Assembly: GCA_022790685.1 (NCBI GenBank)
Contig: JAAVXQ010000038.1
Coordinates: 1 to 23,134 of the forward strand
Direction of reading: 5' to 3'
Origin: Clostridia bacterium
GTDB lineage: Bacteria > Bacillota > Clostridia > TANB77 > CAG-508
Length of the DNA stretch: 23,134 nucleotides
The notes beneath the pieces were generated by a model, which saw only the letters and a program-made list of their open reading frames with translations, was not told where the DNA came from and searched no databases. This document shows, piece by piece, positions 23,120-23,134 of the stretch. Every line of letters begins with the position of its first letter. Positions within the stretch are counted from its first letter, which is position 1. Position numbers and translations under genes: made by a program.

Positions 23120-23134
23120 ATGAATAAAGAAATA
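23120..23134 (+). CDS. Start of a further gene, cut by the window end
   Basis: ATG 23120 with AGGAGA (23104-23109) 10 bases upstream; only MNKEI is visible. It follows the Nudix gene by 14 bp, so it probably belongs to the same operon. No product can be assigned. Confidence 0.5.

Overview
The window is a low-GC chromosomal segment from a Gram-positive bacterium, most likely an uncultured Bacillota/Clostridia-type organism. This rests on very AT-rich codon use (Arg nearly always AGA, Gly mostly GGA), strong AGGAGG-type ribosome binding sites, TTGNNN-17-TATAAT promoters, intrinsic terminators with long U tracts, and an encoded CCA on the tRNA. All supported genes are on the + strand; no insertion sequence, prophage or CRISPR array is visible.

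Layout. 1-1.8 kb: the end of rpsB, a hairpin, and tsf. 1.9-3.8 kb: a DUF2207 membrane protein with a glycine-rich tail. 3.9-4.15 kb: a small transcription unit with a possible 46-aa membrane peptide. 4.2-8.5 kb: carA and carB (carbamoyl-phosphate synthase, serving pyrimidines and arginine). 8.6-9.4 kb: an unrecognised Rossmann-type protein. 9.5-13.0 kb: an ABC ATPase, permease and YtrA-type GntR operon with a dyad over its start site. 13.1-15.5 kb: a TetR regulator and an acyl-CoA synthetase. 15.5-16.7 kb: a hypothetical gene behind four TTACA/TGTAA half-sites. 16.8-20.5 kb: a double-domain ThyX-like protein, PHP phosphoesterase, DUF2000, a Cys/Tyr 13-residue repeat protein and a YqfO/NIF3-like PII-fold protein. 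20.6-20.9 kb: a structured tRNA-like element, tRNA-Asn and a terminator. 20.9-23.1 kb: GNAT, HAD-IB phosphatase and Nudix genes, then the first codons of another gene.

Main observation. Three otherwise well-preserved genes are interrupted by four +1 frameshifts: DUF2207 at 3806, carA at 4562 and 4854, carB at 6945. Every one has the same form: the ribosome meets an in-frame CGG followed by A, and skipping the C yields a GGA glycine codon that restores the expected protein. At three of the four the restored Gly lies in a strongly conserved motif. Reading all coding regions by eye, I found no other in-frame CGG in the window; every other CGG trinucleotide straddles codons or lies outside genes. 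With the skips, CarA is 358 aa and CarB 1066 aa, the normal lengths. The simplest biological reading is that CGG has no ordinary decoding tRNA here and triggers +1 frameshifting, or that CGGA is read as a four-base Gly codon. A systematic sequence error or recent decay of one locus is the main alternative, because all four sites lie within 3.2 kb.
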